From assembly GCA_013400975.1 (NCBI GenBank), contig WBMZ01010244.1:186001-250000 (forward strand): a stretch of DNA of 64,000 nucleotides. Direction: 5' to 3'. The notes under the pieces are model-generated. The model saw nothing but the letters and a program-made list of their open reading frames with translations. It was not told where the DNA came from and searched no databases. Positions 1 through 11,827 of this stretch are shown here, piece by piece. This DNA comes from Atrichornis clamosus. Lineage: Eukaryota; Chordata; Aves; Passeriformes; Menuridae. Numbering within the stretch: position 1 is the stretch's first letter; each line of letters begins with the position of its first letter. Both the position numbers and the translations under genes were made by a program.

Positions 1-2710
1 TCAGGAATGATCATCTGTCCCTGGTCTGGCTAATGTTTATGTTATAGTCTGAGTATAAGTGAGGATTTATAACACTGTTCAACAGGGGAAAGAATATGAA
101 GAACAGGACGGAGCTGAAAGTTCTGCTTCTCTGACCTTCTCCCTGTTCATTGGGAATAATTGACTAGAGCAGGAATCTCCAACAAATGGCCAGATTTAGA
201 AACAGCTACTGAGCATTAGATCTTTCACAAATTGAAACCTTAGAGGCCCAAAAACCTGGCTGTTCCTTTTAGCCTGCCATGTCCTGTCACCTCCATGGCC
301 ATCTCCCAACATTTGGGTGAGCTTCCGAGAAGAAATGAAAAAGATTAAAAGTCAAAATAAAACCATAAAAGTCTTCTTATTATAAGCAAAACAAGACTAG
401 AAACAAAACTTGGCATGAAAATGCATTTTAACTGGGTAAGATATATTTCAAGCCATTTTTCTTCACCAAAAGACATAGGGTAACTCTTGCCTGGTAATAT
501 CTGTGCACTATTTGGGCAGATTGTGTTGGATATATCAGTATATGCCAAGGTTACTTGTGTAGATGGTCAAGACCAGCTGGATCTGTTTGCTACACGTCCA
601 TGACCACCATCATGTAAATAGTTGCAAAAAACCTATACTCAATGCCAGCTAAAAACTGAGCTAAATCAATGCTGAATTTGCACAACTGTCTGTTTAGGTA
701 TTAGGAAATACAGACATTAATGTGGCACTGACAAATACGTCTCAAGATCCCCTTTATATTTTCCTTTGGGAAAGCACCTTGTTGAAAAAAATGCTGTGTA
801 TTTCTTATCTCAAGTATATTAGTATCTGTGCTTGGAAGTGAGACTGAGGCATCAGAGCTTTACCTCTGGAGAATTGTAATGTCAAATCAGTGTCAGAGAA
901 GCAGGACCCCAGCAGTCCTGTCTTTGATCAAAAAAGCACAGCCCAGCCCAGCCAACTCCATCCTGGCATTTCCTAACTGCAGGAGTTTGCAATCAAGGTG
1001 TCCCACTGTGATAGCCCATCCAGGAGTCCCAGGTTTTCTCACCTGCAGTATCCCATTTCTGAGGTGTCTAAGTGCATAATAATTGCTACAGATGGTGGAT
1101 GAGACAAAAAAACGAGATTCTGGGGGAAAAGAAGACAATGCAAATCCTGGAGCAATCAACCTAACCCACAGGAGGTGGTAGATTTACAGGATTTAAAATC
1201 AAGCTAAATAATAAGCTAGTTTTCAGTCTGCTGGGTCTTTCTGTAAGTGGTCAGTCTCCAATTTCCTAGCCATTTCAGAGACATCTAAATGTATCTGAGC
1301 AGAGGTGATGTGCTTTTAAGAAGGGATTTGAAAGCAGAAAGTGTGTCCACAGGACAAATGCAGAAGTTGGTACCCCCTGAGCAGCTTCCAGGGTTTAAAT
1401 CTCTCACGGACCATACGTCTCACAGCTCAGGGCTAGAGGCGTGCAGACATTTTAAACCTGCGGAAATCTAGGACCTTTCTTTGGTGAAAGAACCAATCAT
1501 TATCAAAATAAAGATCTAACACTGAATGTGTTCAGACTACCTAATTTTAGGATATAAAAGCAACAGGTTCACTGAATCTTCCTCTTCCCTGTGATTCTCC
1601 AGAGGAAGTAATTGCAAAGAGACAGAGAGGAATGAAATTTATCTACATAAAAGGTAGAGAACTGTCAGCATTTGTTCTCAAACCCGCTTATATACATTGT
1701 TTATTCATGGCTCAAGAGAGAAGAACATAAATGTACTCAGATAATAATAAACGTATACATGCAAAACAAATTAGCATGCACGTGAGCATTTTCCAAACTC
1801 TGTTCTTTTCTGTTAAAGGATTTTGTCACTAATCAGAGACAGCTCTCCCCACTGCAATCACACAACTTCATCTTTGGAGATGATTTTTCTTGTCCTGAGG
1901 GCAAACAGGAAAGAGTCAGAACTGCTGAGACACCTGCAGTCATGCTTTTTTGCACACACGCTTCTTGCACACTAAGGAAGAAAATGTAGTTAAATCTCAA
2001 CTTCTTGAACACCCCACAAGGGACTCGTCTGAAAACTTACCATCTTAATGGACATATGTGAGAGAAAATGGCAGTATCAAATGTTTCTTCCATAGCAACT
2101 TATTTCTAATTTTGAAATAGCCCATTCAAGTTTGCCTGTTCCAGGGTTCATGAGTTTCCTTCTCCCCATCACAAAGGCTATTAGAAAGTGTGTCATCAGC
2201 AGGCCTGAATTACAGGCAGGTCTAGAGAAATCAAGGCAGCTACATGGATTCCTACTGAGATCCAATCAGTGCCGGGAACTTTTGAAGTCTCTGAGGGGAA
2301 AAGCACAGTCCTGCACAGGGCTGCAAGTCTGAGCACAGGCAGCATCACAGAGGGGTGTGAGCCACCTGCCAGGGCTGTGGCGTGCTGGGAGCATGGCAGA
2401 TGGTCCACCAGATTTGTTTGTTCTCAGTGTGCATTTTGATTGCTGTGCTCTGGCAGAGCCTGTGTCTGGGCAGCCAGGAGGGAGCCTGTCTGCTTGCCTT
2501 GTGCTGGCTCTGCTGGGGCATGCCAGAGGCCAAGGGACATGACATCTTCCCAGGTGACTGCGTGTTTCAGGGAAAAGCCTCTGGACTCATGTGGTGAGAA
2601 GCAGAGGGGAGTTCTTCTGCAGGGTGAAATGCAAACCTGCACTGCAAGTGGAGACAGAGACTCCTGAGAGCATGGTTTCACAGTCATTTTTTATTAGAAA
2701 AGCAGAATAA
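1..2710. other. Intergenic, no gene recognised
   Basis: AT-rich non-coding sequence. Open frames here are all under 90 codons, overlap on both strands, and show no family motif or flanking splice signals. No serpin exon (no GTEAAA-type hinge, no FNRPF-like motif) was found on either strand. Confidence 0.6.
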
Positions 2711-3115
2711 TTTACATTGGAAGGCACCTCTGGAGGTCATCCAATCCCACCACCTGCTCAGAGCAGCACCAGCCTGGAATCTAGCTCAGGTTGCTCAGGG
2801 CCATGTTCAGCCAGGCCTTGGATGTCTACAAGGACAGCAACTTCACAGCCTCACACAGTGATGTGCCCTTGTGTTTCACCTCCCTGTGAACGCTCCTGTC
2901 CTTAGATCACATTTGCATTTACCTTGCTGCAGCTTGCATCCCCTGCCTTGCTCGCTGCCACTGTGCACCTCTGGCTCCATCTGCTCTCTAACGTAGGCCA
3001 TTATGTGGGGGAGGACAGCAAGTACAGCCCCCTCCTTGGGCTTCTCTACTCTAGGCTGAAAAAGCCCTGTTCCCCCAGCCTCTCCCCACCTGTCCTGGGC
3101 TCCAGCCCCTAGGGG
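2711..3115 (-). repeat. CR1 LINE fragment, antisense
   Basis: On the + strand this reads as the reverse complement of a CR1 3' end. It has the 'ggaaggcacctctggaggtcat' type block, then the 'gctcagggccatgttcagcc' block, the 'atttgcatttaccttgctgc' block and a 'ttctctactctaggctgaa' block, in the order expected for an antisense CR1 tail. It is diverged, with many point changes, and no open frame survives. Boundaries are approximate. Confidence 0.75.
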
Positions 3116-5021
3116 CCATCAGCCATTCTGGAGAGATGGCAAGGATGCACAAGGATGAGACATCTCTGGCAGCAGCTTCCTGTACTTTGGTCAGGTTAAA
3201 GCAATTGTGAAACAACAGCTTGAGAAGAGGAGGAAGCAGGCTGCAAGTCAGATTTGGGAAATGATAGAAAGTGAGTCTCCTTGGGACCCAGAGGGTCCTT
3301 ACTGCATTGCAGAAAGAAAGTGATGCTAGACTGGAAATAAGGGAAGAGACTCACTGCAGTGGCTCAGGGGACAGACAGCATTCCCTTATCAGAGCTGGAA
3401 TTCACATCTGAGCAAGACAGTCCCCTTGGAGTGAGCACAGACCTACTGTGTGGGGCTGGCAGGGGGCAAGACATGCACAGCATGAAAGCAGAGAGGAAGG
3501 AACTTGAAGGTGAAGGTCTGCTCTGCTGTCACTTGGAAGGACTGGAGCAGCCACTTGACACAATTGCACTTGATCTGCATTGGCACTTGTTCCAGCAGGT
3601 CACTGCTGAACAGTTCCGTGTAACCACGAGTGCCTTTCCTCTTGAAACACAGTGAGAAACAGAGCTCCACAAACTAAACGTAGCTTGGCAGGGGAGAGAA
3701 AGATACAGCTTTCACCAGCTCCACGCTGGCATTTACTCTCAGCGCTGTGTAAGAGGGACTCTGCTCTCTGTACTCCAGAGGGCATCATCAGGACAGCAAC
3801 AACACATTGTGGTTTAAAATGGCTTTTAGGGAAATTATTTAAATATTTTAAAAATATGAAAGCGTTTCTCTACTAAAGAAGCAAGCATACAGTTCTTCTA
3901 ATTTAAATAATTAATTCTTTTTGGACTGCAGCCAGCCCCTTTCCTAAGGAATTCATGCTGGATGATTCTTTTAATGTTTTCAATTTACTAAAAAATGAAA
4001 TAGTATTATTAAGATGTTTCAATAATAATAATAATAATGCTTTAAAACCCCCAGAGTAACTTGAGTTCAAAGTAATAATATACCTAACGCTGCAGACCAA
4101 GAGGACCAAATTGAAGGATTCCTGTCTTTCAGAATATCAGAGCAGTGCCTACATAAGCCCACTGCTAGCACAAAGAGAAAGCTGCAAGTTCATATGCAAC
4201 ATATTCTGATATCAAGTATTGAAACAGTCTCAGCAAATTTCAGGATGGCTTAGAGGATTGGATGAAACTTTTGCATAGATGAGGAAAAAGAAAGTAGGTA
4301 TCACATTGCATATAACATTGGAGATTGATACAGATTAGATTTTATTTACTTTATTTTCCCTCTTGCACTCCCATACAGATGTCAGCAGGTGAATGGCACT
4401 TTCAGTTGCAAGACTAAATTGCTCTTAAATGAAATCATGTGAAGTTGACTGTTTTTTCTTCACTTTTCTCAGTGACTTTACTCATAGCTGAACTTTTTCT
4501 TTAATTGTGTTCTCATTTGTCTCTCAGTGCATGTGTTATTCATCTTCAGTCTGAATGTGTTCTAGGTAAGTCTCTGTAACCTCAGAGGCTGCTTTCATTT
4601 TTTAGTTTACAGAGAAACATGCTGCATGTGCCCAGCTGCTGTTTTTCCAACCAGCAAACAGTTCAAACACATTTTCTAGCAGTCTGGATCAAAACTCGTA
4701 CTGAACTGCTCTGCTAAGTTTTGCAGAGGTGAAAGGCACCCACAGAAGGGAACGAGAAAGAAGCCAGGAAGGAGAGGATTTGTGGCAGCTCCAACAGCTC
4801 TGTGTGCAGAGGACCTTCTGTGCTGTACCTACTGGTAATTTCACATGTGCAGGTATACAGGCTGGAAAACAGAGGAGAAGAAATGCTTCCATTAAGTGCT
4901 TACCACTGAGGAATGGCCCAGAGGAAAATCCTGCCTAAACATTTAGCCTGTTATTGTAAAGCTTTTCTTTCTGAAAGATTCTTCCTTTAAAGTGAGCTGG
5001 GAGAAAAGACATTTACACTAC
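3116..5021. other. Intergenic, no gene recognised
   Basis: Non-coding sequence between two CR1 fragments. A simple AAT repeat of six units lies at 4021-4038. Open frames are short and show no protein family resemblance. Confidence 0.55.
4021..4038. repeat. (AAT)6 microsatellite
   Basis: Six perfect AAT units followed by gc. A simple repeat with no evident role. Confidence 0.9.
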
Positions 5022-5346
5022 GAGATGGACATTGAGGTGCTCGAGCACATCCAGAGAAGGACAACGGAGTTGGTGAAGGGTCTGGAGCACGAGTCTGATG
5101 AGGAGCTGCTGAGGGAGCTGGGGGGTGTTTAGTCTGGAGAAAAGGAGGTTCAGGGGAGACCTTATCACTCTCTATAGTTAATTGGAACAGGCTGCTCAGG
5201 GAGTAGTGACATCACCACCCTTGGAGGTATTTAACAGGAATGTAGATCTGTCTCTTAACAACATGGTTTACTTCTGGACTTGTCTTGGTTGGACAAGGAG
5301 GATCTCAGATGTATTTTCCAAGCTAAATGGTTCTATGGTTCTATGA
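5022..5346 (+). repeat. CR1 LINE 3' fragment with internal deletion
   Basis: Sense-orientation CR1 end. It includes the stretch encoding the 'KGLEHESDEELLRELG'-like segment and the 'LEVFNRNVDLSLNNMV'-like end, then a 3' tail with 'ggttctatggttctatg'. Near 5177 the sequence jumps from the 'cactctctatag' block to the 'ggaacaggctgctc' block. Compared with the copy at 57.0-57.5 kb, about 145 bp are missing. A one-base shift at the GGGG before 'tgtttagtctgg' also breaks the frame. A dead copy. Confidence 0.85.
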
Positions 5347-8300
5347 AGTATAGCACCTTTTCTCCTTGAATCGCCTACGTCCCGCAGGGATGCTCCTCCC
5401 GGGTGGAAGGTGTTCAGCAGGGCACTGATGTGTGAGTTTTTCCAGTCCTTCAGTTATACCCACATTAGCACAGTCCCTGTGGCTGCCCCTCCATGGGTGC
5501 TGCAGGACCACACCCTTCCAGGTGGCCTGACCACGTGTCCACCTCTGTGTGAAAGCATGTTCTGGTGCACCGGTCTGCCCTTCCTGGTTGGCCTTTTGGC
5601 ACTGCCCGCACCTGGTGCCAGCCCACACTGGGAGCACAAGGCAGCAGTTTGTCCTTCAATCCATTGCTGCATGAGGCACTGGGTGACTCCGCTCTGGCTG
5701 AGATGTGCTGGGTACCACGGGGTCCTGAATGCCCATCTCTGCCATCATGCTGCCATCCCTATAGCGACCCTCAGCCACTACAAATAGCAGTACTGCAGCT
5801 TAAATTTTAAGTATACAAGTGATGTCCCCAGAAATTGGCCGTTATTAATGGCAGCGTAGGTAATTAAGAAATAGTTTATCATTTAAAACAAATATGCCAA
5901 ATTAAAGCTATTAAAAGTCTGGTATAGAGGAAGCAAAATATCTCTGTGCAAAATACTAAATTGGGATGTGGCTGCAGCATGCATTCAGCTGTCTTTTCCT
6001 TAGGCTCATGTCTAGTATTATGTATAAGTTTAATTTTACTCACTTCAGTACTTCTACTGTATGAACTCGTGCAGTTTACAGAAGTTAATGATGCATGTGA
6101 AGTATTTCCTAGAGTGAATAGCTGGATTCCCAGCAGGAGGATGTGTAGAAATGCAAGAGGACTCTTATGGCTGTTCTAAGAAAAGGCAGGGTTTGGCCAT
6201 GCATATACAGCAAAAATCAGGTGCCTGCCCAGAAAAATTGTCATCACTGTTTACTCTGCACCATTCCTAAAGTAATAATGCTTGTCTGTCCTGGTTAATG
6301 TTTTCTAGAGGACGTTTTGCTTTCATAGTGCTATTTAACTGTATAAATAAGAGAGGGAGCTGCAGGGTAGTCCTGGTGAAGACAGCAGGATCACTGGAAG
6401 CTGCTGTAAGTAGTGATTTTTTTGCTTCCTATGGAGACTTCAGAAGTGTCTCCTCTTGTTGCAGGCAATTGATTTCAAATCTTTTCTAGCATTGTATCTT
6501 ATACTGCAATCTGTCCTAGATGGAGAGGTTTTTATTGGGTCAGCCCGATATAAAGGACATAGGCATCACAGTTGAAACCATGAGTTGCCTACATATTGTC
6601 AGGTGGTTCGCACAAGGAGTAAGAATCTAAAAGCAGAGCAGGGTGTCCAACTGCCTTGCAGGAAAGCAAGGTGGTCTCTGGAGCCAGGAAATCCTAAGAG
6701 TGGGACTTTCCGTGATGTACCCTGGTATGCTAGAGGAAATAGGCCCTGCTCCATTAAAAGCCAGAGAATGAGTGCTTAGAGCTTTTTTTTAATGTATTGG
6801 TGACTCTTTTTAAGTATTTCTGATAATTTTTATCCTGAAGGTCTACAAGAAATACCTTTGCTTAGGGAGTGGTATATATAATGTCTGCTTCCCTTTTAGA
6901 TGAGACATTATTGAGGTATTCAACAGATTACAGGCCCATTGAGAGGGAAGGAGAGAAAATGGTGAATTTCACATACTCAGGGGAGTGAAGATCACAGTGA
7001 GGTCAACATTTCCAGTGAGACACAGACCGGGCTTTGGCCAGGTGTACAGTGGAAAGTAGAAACTGAGAACCTGGTCTGATCTGTCCTTATAGAGAGAAGA
7101 AAATCCCCTCTGTCTCACCTGACTGCTCTAACCACTGCACTCATTCTTTTTTGTCTATGTTTTTATTCTCTGGCCTCAGCTTTGCTTCATCCCTGTGCAG
7201 TAACTCAGGTTCAACAGCAAATACTCATGGTGGCCTAGTAGAAGAGAGAGAGCTCATGTTCACCTGTTTCAAGGTAAAAGGAAGCTTAAAGGTGGGTGAT
7301 GCCACTTTCTGGGTGAGCTCTCCAATGCTAAGCTGTCTCACAGAAGACAGAAGAAACAAGAAACAGCTCTGTGAACAGTCACATACATTTCTAAAGGATA
7401 ATGTAAACTTGGCTTCCATATTTTTGCTGAAAAAGGAATTACTTTTAATGAAATATTCACAGTGGTTGGATCTTCTGAAGAGTCCAATGCCCTTGTCTTG
7501 TGTTTGCAATCTCCTCAGGGGCCTTAGGCATAGTGATATCAAAATTCTGAAAGACAAGATAAGTGAATGTCTAGATTATCAGTCTGGAAAAGGCCCTGAA
7601 CATGTCCAGGTGCATATGATGAAGTATCATCAGAGAGCTTTCTGGCCAGCCAGGAAAGCACATGTAAGTTTGTGGTGCTCCCTCGAATAAATTACCCTGG
7701 ACAGCAGGCTCCTGAGGTCATGTTGTCACACACAGATATGGCAAGTCAAGTCTTTCTTTTGTGAGTTTTTGTGTGCTTGGGTGATTTTTTTCTTTACATG
7801 TTTCTGAGTAGCTGATATTAGTTCAGCAGACACCACTGGTGCCCACAGTGCAGCTTTCAGGAAACAAATTTCTCAGATTTCCTCCTTGATAAACAATAGG
7901 AGGGAAGCAGCACCATCTGGTGAGCAAACAGCTTTTCTATTTCATGCCTGTGCATGCTTTTGAGTAGTGCGAATTTTCATGTTGTCTGAAATAAGATTAT
8001 CAGTGAGGACCCCTTATGGGAGTAGTATGGGATGAATATTCATCTCCTGGAATATTACACAGGACTCTAAAGGCAGAAAGCTGTCTTCAGAATCATGACA
8101 CCAAATCACAGAGATAGAAATCAGCCCTAAAATGGACAAAATGGCTATATCCACAAAGGGGCAAGCTCTGCCAGTCAGAAAACTCAGTCTAGCTCACTTC
8201 TAGGTTTTCTGGTGGAAATATTCTAGGGTCACTTCAGCTAATCCCAGTGTTCCCCATTTTCTTTCTGAGTTGCATGGTAGAGAAGGTTGTGTGATAGGGA

Positions 8301-11164
8301 ATAGGTAATATATTCAGCAAGTGTTATCACCAAGTCTACTACAGATAAATTGCTGAAAGCACTGTCCTCCAAGTGTTGGCATACTCTTGTGTCATTGTCT
8401 TATTTGTATGAAAGCTCTTCTTTAAAGCAACCTGTTCTTGAATACCACAAATATATTGGCATTGTGTAAAACACATAGAGACAAGAAAAGAGGCAGAGGT
8501 AAATGTGTTTCCTTCCAGGCTATTTAACAAGTCAGTCTAGATTTTGAATAAGAATTGAAGTGCTTTTCACTTCTACTGCCATGTTGATGGACAAACTGTT
8601 TTTCTGGATATTATACCAGTAAAGGTCTTCAGATAAAGAGCTTTCCGCAAATTTAGCTACTTAAGGTAGGGCATTCCCTAAGGGCTTTATAGCACAGGTT
8701 CTCAGCTCTTTGCTTTTTAATAAATCATTAGCAAGTATGCTCCATAGGAAAATCCCTCAATCAGTAAGTCCATATGGGAATCTGCGTCTTCTGTGTCATG
8801 CTGAAAGGGTCTCTGTTGTCAATTTGTCAGTGGTTGATCACTTGCAAACCTAGAAGCCACAATAATTTCAAGTTAAATAGTAAGTACCATGTATGAAGTA
8901 ACAATCCCCAAGCATATTCTGAAGGCTTTTATTATAAAAGTACTTTTATATTTCAAAGAAGGGACTAATGGAGTGGCCACTTGTATCTTCAAGGCTTAAA
9001 CAACAAAAAAAGACCTCTACAGACTGCAGCTGCTAAGTCTTTTATAATCTTATGCTTTTAAAACTAACCATTATCAAGATTTTTGTGAGGTCTGACTCAT
9101 GAGTCTTGACTGTTTGTGATTGGCCAGCACTGAGTAACAGATGGATGATTCAGATTGTATTTAATTATCTGTGAATTCAGAGCTGTAATAAAATGAAATT
9201 AATTCCATAAAAGTACATAAATTAACCACAAAATGCGAGTATGTCGTAACTACATAGAGCAAAAATATCAGGGTAGGGAAAAGAGCGTTCAGAAAACTGT
9301 AACCAATATTTTACAGAACCCTTACAGCAAAATCATTTCACCATAATTTTGAGGTCAAGTCAGTTAACTCCCTGTCTGCTTTGCATTCCAAATAAATAGA
9401 ATTGGCTGTTTGAAGTGTACATAGAAAACCCCATCTATCAGGTGCTATATTTTGTAATAAATATTAAATGTGATGAGATAGAGAACAGGTAGCAACTTAT
9501 GTTTAAAATGAAATGTTTCTCTTTTTTAGTATTCATGTTATTCTTAATAAATTATGACTGCAGCTGAGTAAATAGTCCATAGTAAATAATTTATCCACAG
9601 GCAGCTTCTGAATCAGCCTGCTGGATACGTGGAAATAGATTAGTCTTAGCTCTGATACTTTTGTTTGGGGCTTGATTTCTTTTAAAGTCTGACTAATACA
9701 TTGGCTTACTGATAGGGGTTTTAAAAATTCAGAACTGGAATGTTCTTATGTTGAGCTACAAGTATCAAGATATATCAAGTACCATTTCAATGCCAAAATC
9801 AGAGGAGACCAAACTATAATTTAAAACTACTGTGTACAGTAATTGAAAACATAGTTACCAAGAACTCTTACCGTTCTTACGCTTGTCAGTAACACTGTTA
9901 TTGCACATAGGCCTGCTTTTTAGAATTCTTATAACAAACATGTAAATGTTCGAATATTTGATTATAGCTTGAAAATGTTTTGTTGTTCTCATAAGCCTAA
10001 CTGTAAGTGGACATTCAACTACTAATACAAATTGCTCCCTCTGATGTTCTAGAGAAAGCAGGACCACAAGTGTGGCACTTTTCTGACAGCAGTCTCTCAA
10101 GCTGAGTCATGCCACAGATGAAAGGTGCCATCGGTGTAATATGTCTCTCCTTGCACAGTTTTAGCAAATCTGGCCTATTATCTCCCCAAATCCTTTGCAA
10201 CTCTTTACCCATTTATTTGCCCTAGATTCCTCCTCAGAAATGAGACCGATTGGGAAATTCATATCCCCATTTCCAAGGTCCCTTTGTAAGAGCTTATACA
10301 GTGCAGAGTGTCAGCTCTGCAATGAAGTGTGGCTGCCATGGCCTAGTGTAACACATTGCCCGATAAAAGCATCGCCCTTTGACCAGTGAAGCATCTGATA
10401 AAAATAAGGTCTTGTTCTTTGTTAATGATGTTGACTGCTTCTGCTGTGCTGGAAATGAACCCACTCCAATGGTTTAGTTGAAGAGACAACATGTTGTTTC
10501 AGGTTTTATTTAAAATATTACATTATTTTTAATTCAGAAAAAAAAAACCAAAACACCTATTCCTTAGAGAGGCAGAGGTTTATATTTGGTTTTTTTACTG
10601 AAGAACAGTCACCATTATTTGTCCTTTCTTGAAAGAGGGTGCTTTATCAGTCCGACCAAAAGTTTATTTAAAGATCTCCTTCCTGTGTATTTGCTCAAAT
10701 TCTGTTTGTATGCAGCTACTGATTGCTGCTCACTTGCATGAATTTCCTCTTTCTCCCTTTTACTCACAAAACATCCAGATTTCTTCCATGATGGACTTTG
10801 CAGGAATTATTCAGATCACTAGTGTCAAAAGCACAGTGGTATTGCAGCCCTTCAGTGATTGTCCATGGTGTGCTTTCTGATGGGATATGCTCCATTCTCC
10901 AGCCTGCTGAGGGTGCTGTGTATTCAACTAAACCATGCTGAATTTTGTCTTTGCAGGTATTTAGGGTGGGGGTGGCAGAAAGAGTTGGCGGAGACTTGCC
11001 GGGAGGCCTGGGGAAAAAAAAAATTCTGGCAAGAATTGGAGAACATGGAAACTGAGGACAAAAGAAAGAGATAAGATCTTTTATTCAGTGGTAATGACAG
11101 AATAACTATTTCTACTTAATTAATTTACTTACCTTAGTAATATCTTCTCCCCTTTTTTATACAG
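5347..11164. other. Upstream intergenic region of SERPINA6
   Basis: Non-coding. The longest open frame is 179 codons at 7151-7690 on the + strand. It matches no family I recognise, has no splice or promoter context, and its length is about what chance allows in this much DNA. The non-coding first exon and promoter of SERPINA6 should lie in the last few kb, but I could not locate them with confidence. Confidence 0.5.
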
Positions 11165-11827
11165 GATTTTAATACAAGATGAAGACCACATTCTACCTAA
11201 GTTTGCTGCTGGCTGGGTTTCATGCTGTTGCCCTTAGTCAGCTCCCACCCAGTGACCACAATGGACATGATCCAAATGAACCAAAACACCACACACATCA
11301 TGGAGGTGAAGCAATTGCTTGCCTCAAACTTGTGCCAAACAATGCTGACTTTGCCTTCCAGTTTTTTAAGGAGGTCACACAGGAGGCACCTAATAAGAAC
11401 ATTTTCTTCTCTCCTGTGGGCATCTCCACTGCATTTGCGATGCTGGCCCTCGGGGCTAGATCAGCCACGCAGACTCAGATCCTGGAAGGACTCACCTTCA
11501 ACCTTACAGAGATTCAGGAGAAAGAGATCCATGAAGGCTTCCACAACCTAATCCACATGCTGAGTCATCCTGAGGGTGGAGTCCAGCTCAACATGGGGAA
11601 TGCCATCTTTGTAACAGAGAAGCTGAAACTTTTAAAAAGGTTTTTAGATGATGCCAAAGCTCTGTATCAGCTGGAGGCTTTTAATACTAATTTTAACAAT
11701 CCTACAGAAGCTGAAAAGCAGATCAATGATTATATAGAGAGGAAAACACATGGGAAAATTACTAATTTGGTCAAGGACATGGATCCACAAACTGTAATGC
11801 TTCTGTCTAGCTTTGTTTCCTTTAAAG
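11165..11827 (+). CDS. SERPINA6: SERPINA6 exon 2 (first coding exon)
   Basis: The acceptor 'tttttatacag' ends at 11164. Fourteen bases of 5' UTR precede the ATG at 11179. I chose this start because it begins a good signal peptide ([20 protein letters not shown]), as in other clade-A serpins. The exon encodes residues 1-216 and the first base of codon 217. It covers the His-rich tail (six His in residues 27-41), helices A-F with the [17 protein letters not shown] core, and the FNLTEI glycosylation sequon at N108. It ends at FKG with donor g|gtaagt at 11828. The breach region reads SSFVSFKG where relatives usually have NYIFFKG. Confidence 0.9.

Noticed and set aside
10421..10435. HNF1-like site gttaatgatgttgac as SERPINA6 promoter
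   Set aside because: The first half-site is perfect but the second is poor, and no convincing TATA box and first exon with a GT donor follow at the right distance.
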